From Clostridiales bacterium (GTDB taxonomy: Bacteria > Bacillota > Clostridia > Christensenellales > Aristaeellaceae): 64,000 nucleotides of DNA. Shown in pieces: positions 50,730-58,007 of the stretch. The position numbers and the translations under genes are program-made. Location: the NCBI GenBank assembly GCA_015056085.1, contig SVHA01000005.1, positions 53,319 to 117,318 of the forward strand. Reading direction: 5' to 3'. The notes beneath the pieces were generated by a model, which had not been told where the DNA came from, did not search any database, and was given only the letters and a program-made list of their open reading frames with translations. Each line of letters starts with the position of its first letter. Position 1 is the first letter of the stretch.

Positions 50730-51722
50730 ATGTCCTACCAACCGCCCTTCACCATCACTAGCCGGATGCTGATGCTCGTAGCGGAAATCGCCGAAAAGAC
50801 TGGCCGCATCAGCAACTACAAAGCCTTTGAATCCAAGCCCCACCTGCGCCGCAACAACCGCATCCGCTCCATCCACTCTTCCCTCGCCATCGAGGCCAAT
50901 TCTCTTTCCCTGGACGAAGTGCATGGCGTCATCGCCGGTAAGATGGTTCTCGGCCCGGAAAAGGAAATCCAGGAGGTCAAGAACGCCTATCAGGCCTATG
51001 ACATGATCGGGCAGTTTGATCCCTATGACATCGCCGCGATGAAGCAGCTCCACGGCATCATGACCCACCTGACCGTGCAGGAGTCCGGCGTATTCCGCGC
51101 TGGAAACGCGGGCGTGTTCAAGGGAGATTGCTGTATCTTTATGGCGACGCCGCCCCTTCTTGTGCCTGATCAGATGGAAGCGCTGTTCAGCTGGATGCGG
51201 ACAGCCTCCGCTACTGTGCACCCGCTGATTCTGTCTTCTGTGTTCCATTACGAGTTCGTGTTTATTCACCCCTTCGCCGATGGCAATGGACGCATGGCGC
51301 GCCTGTGGCAGACAGCGCTGCTGTCGGCATGGAACCCAGTGTTCCAGTACCTGCCGCTGGAAAGCCGCATCCACGAATTCCAGGACGGCTATTATGAAGC
51401 TATCGCAGCCTGCAATTCAGCTGGGAAGTCTGACATTTTTGTGGAATTCATGCTGGACAAGATCAACCTCACGCTGGATTGGGCGCTGGCGCAGGTATCC
51501 AGCGAGGACGCATACCTACCTGAACAGGTGCGACGGCTGCTGGATGTCATGGAGTACGATGTGCCCTATACGGCAGCACAGATCATGGTTGCGTTGGGGC
51601 TGAAATCCAAGGAGAATCTGCGTAAGCTGTACATCGGCCCGGCTATTGAGAAGGGGCTGGTGGTTATGAGGATGCCTGATAAGCCGACCAGCAGGAATCA
51701 GACATATGTGCGAACGGTATGA
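50730..51722 (+). CDS. Fic family protein
   Basis: 330 residues. The catalytic motif 'HPFADGNGRMAR' (His180) matches the Fic consensus HxFx(D/E)GNGRxxR needed for AMP transfer. 'SSLAIEANSLS' in the N-terminal region resembles the class II inhibitory helix, with Ala in place of the usual Gly/Asn after Glu. A winged-helix-like C-terminus follows. It probably adenylylates a protein and is self-inhibited; some relatives act as toxins or on DNA gyrase. The ATG at 50730 follows AGCGAGG. It lies in the tRNA-Pro island next to the Mob-zeta gene. Confidence 0.88.
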   Translation: MSYQPPFTITSRMLMLVAEIAEKTGRISNYKAFESKPHLRRNNRIRSIHSSLAIEANSLSLDEVHGVIAGKMVLGPEKEIQEVKNAYQAYDMIGQFDPYDIAAMKQLHGIMTHLTVQESGVFRAGNAGVFKGDCCIFMATPPLLVPDQMEALFSWMRTASATVHPLILSSVFHYEFVFIHPFADGNGRMARLWQTALLSAWNPVFQYLPLESRIHEFQDGYYEAIAACNSAGKSDIFVEFMLDKINLTLDWALAQVSSEDAYLPEQVRRLLDVMEYDVPYTAAQIMVALGLKSKENLRKLYIGPAIEKGLVVMRMPDKPTSRNQTYVRTV

Positions 51723-51747
51723 TGATTCGTAAACACATAGATCACGC

Positions 51748-51776
51748 CTTGACACGAACAAATATTTGCATTATAA
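51748..51776 (+). promoter_or_regulatory. Perfect consensus promoter of the Mob-zeta gene
   Basis: TTGACA (51748-51753), 17 bp, TATAAT (51771-51776). It lies 57 bp before ATG 51833, which rules out the in-frame start further upstream at 51719. Confidence 0.85.
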
Positions 51777-51832
51777 TGCCTACAAGAACACAGTTACGTC
51801 TGCATCTATGCAAACACATAGAAGGAGCTCGT

Positions 51833-53170
51833 ATGTATGGGCGATCTCACCAAGAATTTGACAAAGCGGAACGGCAAATCGCCCGTGCCCAATGCCGCAC
51901 CCGAAAGGACAGCGTTCGAGTGGTAGAAACCATCATCACCTGCAGCACGAAATTCTTCAAGGACAAAGCACCTGAAGAAATTCGGGCTTTTTTCATGCAC
52001 GCATTGGACTTCCTGGAGCAGAAGCAAGCGAAGGAAACCTTCCTGTCCGCTGTGGTGCACATGGATGAAAAGACGCCCCACATGCATGTCAGCTTCGTGC
52101 CTTTGACGGCAGACAAACGCCTGAGTGCCAAGGATATCATCGGCAATCGCAGGCAGCTGATTGCCTGGCAGGATGCTTGCTGGAAGCACATGGTGGCCAA
52201 GTACCCGGAACTTGCCCGGGGTGAAAGCGCCAGCATCACCGGTCGCACCCACCTTCCCACCCAGGTATTCAAGCAGATGGCTCGCCTGACCAAGAAGCGG
52301 CAGCGCATCGAGTCTGTGCCCTACCGCGAGAAGCCCTACACACCTGAGGAAATGGCCAAACTAGTCACCCCGGAGCGAGTCTCCCTGCAGGAGGACATCC
52401 GCGAGGAACTGATGGGCCTGGGCAGCGCGCTGATTGACAAGGACGGGAAAACGAGTTATACTGGCGCTATCAAGCAGGAAAAGCGACTGGATATCGTCAT
52501 CGGCCCCCCTGCTGCCGGTAAGAGTTCCGCTCTGGCGGACTGGCTGAGCCAGGCAAACGGCAGCAGAGTGCTGGACAGCGACATGGTGAAGGAGCGCCTG
52601 CCGGAGTACGAAGGCGGCCTGAACAGCGGCTATCTGCATAATGAAAGCCGGTACATCTGGCAGCGCATGATGGATGACGCCGCATACGCCGGAGACAATG
52701 TGGTGCTCCCCGTCGTGGGCGGAAAACTCAGTTCCGTCCAGAAGAATATTTCGATCTTCACGGATTATGGCTACGATGTCCACGCCCACTATGTTACACT
52801 GGAACGTGGAAAAACCCTGAGCCGTGCGTTGGGGCGATTCCTCTCTCAAGGACGCTACATCTCGCCGGAATACCTGTTCAGCGTGACCAACGGCAGTATT
52901 GACAAGACCTATGAGGCTTTGAAAATTGGAGGCGAACTTGATGGATACTCGAAATGGAGCAACGACGTCCCCCACGGGCAGCACCCCGTCCTCCTCGAAT
53001 CCGACGGCATCGGAACAGAAGTCTTCCAGGAGCATCGTGGAGATTCTGATGGACGAAACTCCTCTGATGACAGTGGAGGACGAGGCCCGCTGGGCGGCAC
53101 GGGCAGCGAGACGCAAAGCGGAAAAACAAAACAGTACTTGCAGGAGCATCACGGAGATTCTGGAGGATGA
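51833..53170 (+). CDS. Truncated MobV relaxase domain fused to a zeta-toxin kinase
   Basis: 445 residues. Residues about 10-150 match the MobV (Pre/Mob) family from its second part onward: 'RKDSVRVVETIIT', then the metal-binding motif 'HMDEKTPHMH' (76-85) and 'IIGNRRQLIAWQD'. Motif I, which holds the nicking residue in pMV158 MobM (His22), is missing. From about 217 a zeta-toxin domain follows: Walker A 'IGPPAAGKSS' (223-232), 'LDSDMVKERLPEYEGG' (248-262), 'LSRALGRFLSQGRY'. Zeta toxins phosphorylate UDP-N-acetylglucosamine. ATG 51833 has GAAGGAG and a perfect promoter. The last 45 residues lie in a tandem duplication that also codes in another frame. Confidence 0.82.
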   Translation: MYGRSHQEFDKAERQIARAQCRTRKDSVRVVETIITCSTKFFKDKAPEEIRAFFMHALDFLEQKQAKETFLSAVVHMDEKTPHMHVSFVPLTADKRLSAKDIIGNRRQLIAWQDACWKHMVAKYPELARGESASITGRTHLPTQVFKQMARLTKKRQRIESVPYREKPYTPEEMAKLVTPERVSLQEDIREELMGLGSALIDKDGKTSYTGAIKQEKRLDIVIGPPAAGKSSALADWLSQANGSRVLDSDMVKERLPEYEGGLNSGYLHNESRYIWQRMMDDAAYAGDNVVLPVVGGKLSSVQKNISIFTDYGYDVHAHYVTLERGKTLSRALGRFLSQGRYISPEYLFSVTNGSIDKTYEALKIGGELDGYSKWSNDVPHGQHPVLLESDGIGTEVFQEHRGDSDGRNSSDDSGGRGPLGGTGSETQSGKTKQYLQEHHGDSGG

Positions 53171-53258
53171 AACTCCTCTGATGACGGTGGAGGACGAGGC
53201 CCGCTGGGCAGCCCGGGCGGCGAGACGCAAAGCGGAAAAACAAAACAATACTCGGTAA
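52941..53258 (+). CDS. Small protein with two 38-residue repeats, overlapping the Mob-zeta 3' end
   Basis: 105 residues in a different frame, overlapping the zeta gene by 230 bp. The start ATG 52941 has TTGGAGG ten bases upstream. After a Ser/Thr/Pro-rich head (1-30), two nearly identical units (31-68 and 69-105) each read 'EIL-DETPLMTVEDEARWAA' followed by 'RAARRKAEKQN', an acidic then basic helix. The position directly after a zeta-type toxin fits an antitoxin or accessory protein, but it does not look like epsilon antitoxin and this is speculation. It ends with TAA at 53256-53258. Confidence 0.6.
   Translation: MDTRNGATTSPTGSTPSSSNPTASEQKSSRSIVEILMDETPLMTVEDEARWAARAARRKAEKQNSTCRSITEILEDETPLMTVEDEARWAARAARRKAEKQNNTR
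53027..53254 (+). repeat. 114-bp tandem duplication with two coding frames
   Basis: Unit 1 starts at 53027 (CAGGAGCATC) and unit 2 at 53141, exactly 114 bp later, with few differences. Because 114 is divisible by three, the duplication preserved both overlapping frames. It extends the zeta frame by 38 codons and duplicates the repeat of the small protein. Confidence 0.9.
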
Positions 53259-53261
53259 GCC

Positions 53262-54178
53262 CCCCGCAAGCACGCCCAGCGGCTGGATTGCTCCCTCGGA
53301 AACAATGAAAGCTGGCAGAGCAGCTACACCCTCGGCGTAACCGGCACAGCGGAGGTCACCCTGACCCTCACCGGCGCGAAGGTGGACGTCGGCGGTGACA
53401 GCTTCGTCTTTGACAAGGCAGGCTTCACGGCTAACGGCATGCGCATGGCCTATCCCATGCACCTCAATCCCGACACCCGCCACACCCTGCGGATGATGCA
53501 GTACCGCGGCCAAATGACCCTCTGGCTGGACAACATGCAGGTCTTCCTGGGGGATTGGCCCTGCGTGGCAGCTCCCCTGACGCTGACCGGCGCAAAGAAT
53601 ATCGGCTTTGTCGGTGCGGACGATCACGCGTACCAGCGCAGCGACTTCGAAGCGGTGTACCATGCGCCCTGCACGGTGGATGCCGCCATGTTCCTGCCCT
53701 GCAATGGCCCGCACGATGAAGCCTTGTGCGGCTTCCGCCCGGAGGACGGTCTGCGTTTGATTCCCGGCGCGGATGGCGGGCAGGATCTGCTGCTGGGCGC
53801 GGGAGAAAGCGTATCCTATCAGGTCAATGTTGCTTAAGCGGGCGAGATGCTGCTCCAGCTGGTCTTCTCCGTCCCTTCGAAGGCACGCTGTGCGTCAAAG
53901 CTGGCGATGCTTCCCTGATCGGCGGCGGCACAGCACGGCTGGTACGCATGGATTTCAATGCCGTCACGCTGGCGGAGGTGCCCTTCGATACCGCTGTGGA
54001 CGTCCCCTATGTGGTGAAGGTTGCTTTCGACCAAAGCGAGATGGTCTGCTCCGTCAACGGCGAAGTCGTCCTCACCCATTGGGACGCGAATCCCTGGCCC
54101 ACCGGACAGGCGGGCGTGGGTACCTTGTGCGCGCACATTACCTGCGGTGAAATGCATTACATGCGCAGGGAAATGTGA
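53262..54178 (+). pseudogene. Decayed C-terminal part of a glycosidase-like protein
   Basis: An open stretch from about 53262 to 53837 encodes beta-sandwich-like sequence ('SWQSSYTLGVTG', 'TLWLDNMQVFLGDWP', 'NIGFVGADDHAYQRSDFEAVYH'), then a stop codon (53835-53837), about 35 bp in the same frame ('GEMLLQLVFSV'), a frameshift near 53870, and a further stretch to 54178 ('VPYVVKVAFDQSEMVCSVNGE', 'HWDANPWPTGQAGVGTLCA'). Both parts resemble laminin-G-like modules of glycoside hydrolases. No start or catalytic domain is left: it begins just after the small-protein stop. It probably once accompanied the rhamnosidase downstream. Confidence 0.65.
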
Positions 54179-54221
54179 AACGCATCTCGAAATCTATACA
54201 TCAAAGAAAGGACGTGACCCT

Positions 54222-56390
54222 ATGAACTGGCAGGCACAATGGATCAAACCCGCCCAGGATCTGGGCAGCAAGGCACCGATGTTCACCCGGCGATTTGCGC
54301 TGGACAAGCCCCTTACCTCTGCCGTGCTGCGCCTGACCGGCCTGGGCACCTACGAGGCGGAAATCAACGGCCAGCGCGTCAGCGAATATGTGCTGGCTCC
54401 CGGCTGGACGACCTACATGCACCGTCTGCAGGTACAGACCTATGACGTAACGAAAATGCTGTCCGCGCAGAACGAACTGACCGTTGTCCTCGGCAAGGGC
54501 TGGTATCGCAGTCCGCTGATGTGTCACAAGGACAACACTGCCCAGACCCTGCTGATGAACAGCCCCGCCGCCATCACCGCAGAGTTGACCCTCGCCTACG
54601 CCGACGGCACAACGCAAACCATCCTCACCGATGAAAACTGGCAGGTCAGCGAAAGCCCCGTGCGCTTCTCCGAACTGTATGACGGCGAAGTGTACGACGC
54701 AACCTTCGTCCCTGCGGAATATGCTTCCGCCGTGGTCTGCGACGGTCCGACGGATACCCTCATCCCCCAGGAGGGCGAGGAAATCCGCGAGCAGGGCCGG
54801 GTGTATCCGACGCGCATTTTCAAGACCCCCAGGGGCGAAACGGTCATCGACTTCGGACAGGAGCTGACCGGCTTCCTTGAGGTGACGCTGGATGCCCATG
54901 CCGGCGACGTGGTGGACGTCTCCTTTGCCGAAGTGCTGGACAAGGACGGCAATTTCTATAACGAGAATTATCGCGGCGCGAAGTGCCAGTATCACTACAC
55001 CTGCCGGGACGGTCAGCAAACCTACAAGACGAAGCTGACCTTCTATGGCTACCGTTATATCCGCATCAACGAATTCCCCGGAACGGTCACGCTGGACAGC
55101 TTTGTCGGCATTGTGGTGCATTCGCAGCTGCAGCGCACGGGATCTATCGCGACCTCCGAGCCGATGCTGAACCAGCTTTTCTCCAACGTGATCTGGGGGC
55201 AGAAGTCGAATTTCGTGGACGTGCCCACCGACTGCCCCCAGCGCGACGAACGTTTTGGCTGGACGGGTGACGCTCAGGTCTTTGCCCGCACGGCCTGCAT
55301 GAACTTCGATGCCGAAAGATTCTTCGCCAAATGGCTGAACGATCTGGCTGCCGACCAGCATGCGGATGGGTATGTGGGCGCAGTCATCCCGGATGTGCTG
55401 TCGCCGGTCGTCCATCACAGCACGGCCTCTGCCGCATGGGGCGACGCGACAACCATCGTGCCGTGGGAGGTTTACCGCGCCTATGGCAACGCGGAGCTGC
55501 TGCGCCGCCAGTTCCCCAGCATGTGCAAGTGGGTGGACTACATCGGCACCGTCACCACCACGCCCGATCTTTGGACGGGCTGCTGGCATTATGCCGACTG
55601 GCTGGGCTTGGACGCTCCCAGCGGCAGCTCCAAGGGCTCCACCCGGGAAGACTTCATCGCCAGCGCGTTCTATGCCTACTCCACGGCACTGGTCATCAAG
55701 GCGGGTCATGTGCTGGGCGAGGACGTTTCCGCTTATGAGGCGCTGCACGCCCGCATCGTGGCAGCCTTCCGCAAGACCTATCCTGAATACACAACCCAGA
55801 CTGAATGTGCGCTTGCAGCTCATTTCCGCCTGGCGGAAGATCCACAAAAGGCCGCTGACCTTCTCGCCGAAAAGGTACGGGAGGCGGGCGTTCAGCTGCG
55901 CACGGGCTTTGTCGGCACGCCCTATATCCTGCATGTGCTGAGCGATTACGGCCATGCCGATCTGGCCTGGGAGCTGCTGTTGCGCCGGGAGTACCCTTCC
56001 TGGTTCTACCCCATCACCAAGGGCGCCACCACCATCTGGGAGCACTGGGACGGCGTCATGCCCGACGGCAATTTCTGGAGCGCGGAAATGAACAGTTTCA
56101 ACCACTACGCCTACGGTTCCGTGATGGACTGGGTATACGGCGTGGCGGCAGGCATTCAGGTGTGCGAGAACGCCCCGGGCTACGCGCGCATCCGCATCGC
56201 GCCCCATCCCACAGACAAGCTGGACTGGCTGGAAGCGGCTATTCAGACGCGTCATGGTTTGGTGTCCTCCAAATGGACGAAGACCGCCGACGGCTGGCGC
56301 TACGACATCACCACGCCGGTGGATACGGAGCTGGTGCTGGACGGCAAAACCCGCGTGTTGACGCCCGGCAGCCATGTGCTGATCCTCTGA
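54222..56390 (+). CDS. Glycoside hydrolase family 78 alpha-L-rhamnosidase
   Basis: 722 residues without a signal peptide, so cytoplasmic. The N-terminal carbohydrate-binding-like region ('WIKPAQDLGSKAPMFTRRF', 'LGTYEAEINGQRV') and the second beta domain precede the (alpha/alpha)6 barrel. Its signature 'TDCPQRDERFGWTGDAQVF' holds the catalytic acid region, and 'TTIWEHWDGVMPDG' holds the second catalytic Glu. It releases L-rhamnose from plant polysaccharides or glycosides. The ATG at 54222 follows AAAGAAAGGACG. It lies inside the tRNA-Pro island as metabolic cargo. Confidence 0.92.
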   Translation: MNWQAQWIKPAQDLGSKAPMFTRRFALDKPLTSAVLRLTGLGTYEAEINGQRVSEYVLAPGWTTYMHRLQVQTYDVTKMLSAQNELTVVLGKGWYRSPLMCHKDNTAQTLLMNSPAAITAELTLAYADGTTQTILTDENWQVSESPVRFSELYDGEVYDATFVPAEYASAVVCDGPTDTLIPQEGEEIREQGRVYPTRIFKTPRGETVIDFGQELTGFLEVTLDAHAGDVVDVSFAEVLDKDGNFYNENYRGAKCQYHYTCRDGQQTYKTKLTFYGYRYIRINEFPGTVTLDSFVGIVVHSQLQRTGSIATSEPMLNQLFSNVIWGQKSNFVDVPTDCPQRDERFGWTGDAQVFARTACMNFDAERFFAKWLNDLAADQHADGYVGAVIPDVLSPVVHHSTASAAWGDATTIVPWEVYRAYGNAELLRRQFPSMCKWVDYIGTVTTTPDLWTGCWHYADWLGLDAPSGSSKGSTREDFIASAFYAYSTALVIKAGHVLGEDVSAYEALHARIVAAFRKTYPEYTTQTECALAAHFRLAEDPQKAADLLAEKVREAGVQLRTGFVGTPYILHVLSDYGHADLAWELLLRREYPSWFYPITKGATTIWEHWDGVMPDGNFWSAEMNSFNHYAYGSVMDWVYGVAAGIQVCENAPGYARIRIAPHPTDKLDWLEAAIQTRHGLVSSKWTKTADGWRYDITTPVDTELVLDGKTRVLTPGSHVLIL

Positions 56391-56397
56391 TTTTCAT

Positions 56398-56440
56398 GAC
56401 AAAAGCGGCCTTGCGCTCTTACAAGGCCGCTTTTGTTGTC
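56398..56440. terminator. Terminator after the rhamnosidase gene
   Basis: Thirteen-base perfect stem, AAAAGCGGCCTTG (56401-56413) with CAAGGCCGCTTTT (56422-56434), suitable for both directions. Confidence 0.85.
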
Positions 56441-56441
56441 T

Positions 56442-56558
56442 TCAACGCTTCAGCAGCGCCAGATATTCCGCCATTTCCTCTGCGAAGGGCTGACCTCCCG
56501 CCAGGACGGAGCGGTGCGCCAGGATCGCCACAAAGGACGTGCGGTTTTTTTCTTGCAG
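56442..56558 (-). pseudogene. 3' remnant of an unidentified gene at the island's right end
   Basis: On the minus strand about 37 codons without a start read 'SFVAILAHRSVLAGGQPFAE' then 'EMAEYLALLKR' and stop. The sequence looks like a real protein C-terminus and abuts the 12-bp repeats at 56558. The family was not recognised. Confidence 0.35.
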
Positions 56559-56605
56559 TTAGTCATAGAGTTAGTCATAGCGTTAGTCACCGTGTTAGTC
56601 ATAGC
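56558..56605. repeat. Four 12-bp direct repeats inside the island's right end
   Basis: GTTAGTCA occurs at 56558, 56570, 56582 and 56594, with exact 12-bp spacing. Two degenerate copies at the same spacing lie at 50298 and 50310 in the left flank. They could be arm-type binding sites of a tyrosine recombinase, but no integrase gene remains. Confidence 0.6.
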
Positions 56606-56751
56606 GGGGAATAAGGGGGTAAAAAGGGGCATAAACGGCAAAAATCAGCAGTCCGCCAAAACATGAAAAAACCCTTGCAAATCAAGCGTTTGCAAGGGTT
56701 ATTGTGCGTCGAAGTGGCGGGATTCGAACCCGCGGCCTTTTGGTCCCGAAC
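56585..56751. repeat. Right copy of the long direct repeat, including the tRNA-Pro attachment side
   Basis: Pairs with 50301-50462. It covers the last two 12-bp repeats, a conserved downstream segment, the tRNA transcript terminator and the 3' half of tRNA-Pro. Confidence 0.8.
56668..56702 (-). terminator. Terminator of the tRNA-Thr/tRNA-Pro transcript
   Basis: AACCCTTGCAAA / TTTGCAAGGGTT hairpin just after the tRNA-Pro 3' end on the minus strand, with a T-run beyond (AAAAAA on the plus strand). Confidence 0.75.
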
Positions 56752-56782
56752 CAAACGCGCTACCAAACTGCGCTACACCTCG
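56709..56782 (-). tRNA. tRNA-Pro (CGG), island integration site
   Basis: Minus strand cloverleaf: acceptor CGAGGTG/CACTTCG, D-arm GCGCAGTTTGGTAGCGC, anticodon loop TTCGGGA (anticodon CGG), T-arm CGGGTTCGAATCCCG. CCA is not encoded. Its 3' half is repeated in decayed form at 50424-50462, marking the other end of the integrated island. Confidence 0.94.
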
Positions 56783-56789
56783 GGAATGC

Positions 56790-56865
<76 letters not shown>

Positions 56866-57013
56866 AAAACCAGCAAAAGTGATTATACCACAGCCCTGTT
56901 CATTTGTCCAGTGCTTTGCCGGAGAATTTTTGGGTGCCCGGACCGCCTGATCCGGGCAAATCGCAGGTTGCATCTTCCTGTCGGGGAAATATATACAAGT
57001 TCGCCAAAAACAC

Positions 57014-57037
57014 TTGACAATCTGGGGGGGGTATAAT
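57014..57037 (+). promoter_or_regulatory. Promoter-like pair of boxes separated by an eight-G tract
   Basis: TTGACA (57014-57019) and TATAAT (57032-57037) are both perfect but only 12 bp apart. The spacer is four bases plus G8. Five more G would give the optimal 17 bp, so the promoter may switch by slippage. Confidence 0.5.
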
Positions 57038-57133
57038 GAAATTACCAAATTGCTGCGGGGCGTATTGATTCTTTCGGCTGCGATCGAGGAAACAAGGCAC
57101 GCAGCGCCATATCTCATGGGAGGGATGTTTGCT

Positions 57134-57853
57134 ATGATCGGCGGAAAAATCATGTTTGGACCCTACAATGAATTTGGCGCAGAACTGACAATCACGGATG
57201 AAGGCGTGCACTTCGAGGGCAAGACGGCACGAGTCGGAAGTTTTCGGAAAGAGCGCGTTGAAATTGACGCTGCCTTTTCGGAAATCACAAATGTGAAGAC
57301 AGTCATGGGTAACATCAATTTTGAATGCAAAGGATACCTTATCATCTGGGGCCGCATGAAGCAGTACAAGGATGCTTTCGAATACATCAAAAACCAAGGA
57401 TTGACTCAGGCGCAGGTGGCTGAGAAGAAGAAGGAATGGGAAGAGCATCTGGATGACGAACACATCATGCGCTGCAAGATTTGCGGGCATATCTTCTGCT
57501 ATACCAATCGGGATGCGGAGTCGAATCGGCAACTTGAAATGGATATTCTTGACAAGGAACTTTCTGCTGCACGCAACACGCTCTTTGTCAGCCGTGTGAC
57601 CGGCGGAGCTGAATATCAGCAGGCTGAAACGATGCGCTCCCGAGTGAAGGACTTCAAGCACTGCCCGAAGTGCCACTCGGCGGAACTTGAAGAAATCTCC
57701 AAGGAAGAACAGGCGAAAGCACAGGCTCCTGCTGCACCTGCTCCTGCCGTTTTCGCTATGGATGAACTCAAGAAACTTAAGGAATTGTTGGATCTGGGCA
57801 TTGTGACCCAGGAAGAATTCGACCAGAAGAAAAAGCAGCTTCTGGGCCTGTAA
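57134..57853 (+). CDS. Zinc-ribbon protein with C-terminal SHOCT domain
   Basis: 239 residues. The first 80 residues are beta-rich and PH/GRAM-like ('ELTITDEGVHFEGKTARVG', 'EITNVKTVMGN'). Cysteine pairs 'CKICGHIFC' and 'CPKCHSAEL' form one or two zinc ribbons (about residues 113-190), and the last 30 residues 'MDELKKLKELLDLGIVTQEE' are a SHOCT motif, usually an oligomerisation tail. The function is unknown; this mix is common in cytoplasmic proteins of Firmicutes. The ATG at 57134 follows GGGAGGG. The gene lies just outside the island and may be driven by the poly-G promoter at 57014. Confidence 0.78.
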   Translation: MIGGKIMFGPYNEFGAELTITDEGVHFEGKTARVGSFRKERVEIDAAFSEITNVKTVMGNINFECKGYLIIWGRMKQYKDAFEYIKNQGLTQAQVAEKKKEWEEHLDDEHIMRCKICGHIFCYTNRDAESNRQLEMDILDKELSAARNTLFVSRVTGGAEYQQAETMRSRVKDFKHCPKCHSAELEEISKEEQAKAQAPAAPAPAVFAMDELKKLKELLDLGIVTQEEFDQKKKQLLGL

Positions 57854-57866
57854 GCCCATCATCATT

Positions 57867-57905
57867 TTCCGCATTCCCCGGTTTTGTCGGGGGATGCGGT
57901 TTTTC
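57867..57905 (+). terminator. Terminator of the SHOCT gene
   Basis: CCGCATTCCCCG (57869-57880) with CGGGGGATGCGG (57888-57899), then TTTTTC. Confidence 0.85.
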
Positions 57906-57946
57906 TTTTGCCTCCGAAAACTTCTCAAAACCCGTCTGTGTTCTCG

Positions 57947-57975
57947 TTGACAACCTTCCCCGTTGGCGGTATGAT
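57947..57975 (+). promoter_or_regulatory. Promoter of ruvCAB
   Basis: TTGACA (57947-57952), 17 bp, TATGAT (57970-57975), 32 bp before ruvC. No LexA/DinR box (GAAC-N4-GTTC) is evident. Confidence 0.8.
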
Positions 57976-58007
57976 AGAAAGGGAACATATAGAAAAGGAT
58001 GCACAGC

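Noticed and set aside
51719..51832. Upstream in-frame start of the Mob-zeta gene adding 38 residues
   Set aside because: It precedes the consensus promoter, has no ribosome binding site, and the added residues do not match MobV.
54201..56375. A 724-codon minus-strand open frame opposite the rhamnosidase
   Set aside because: The plus strand has full GH78 motifs and a ribosome binding site; the antisense frame has none.
57014..57133. A longer start for the SHOCT protein reading through the poly-G tract
   Set aside because: It would start on the -35 box without a ribosome binding site; ATG 57134 has GGGAGGG at good spacing.
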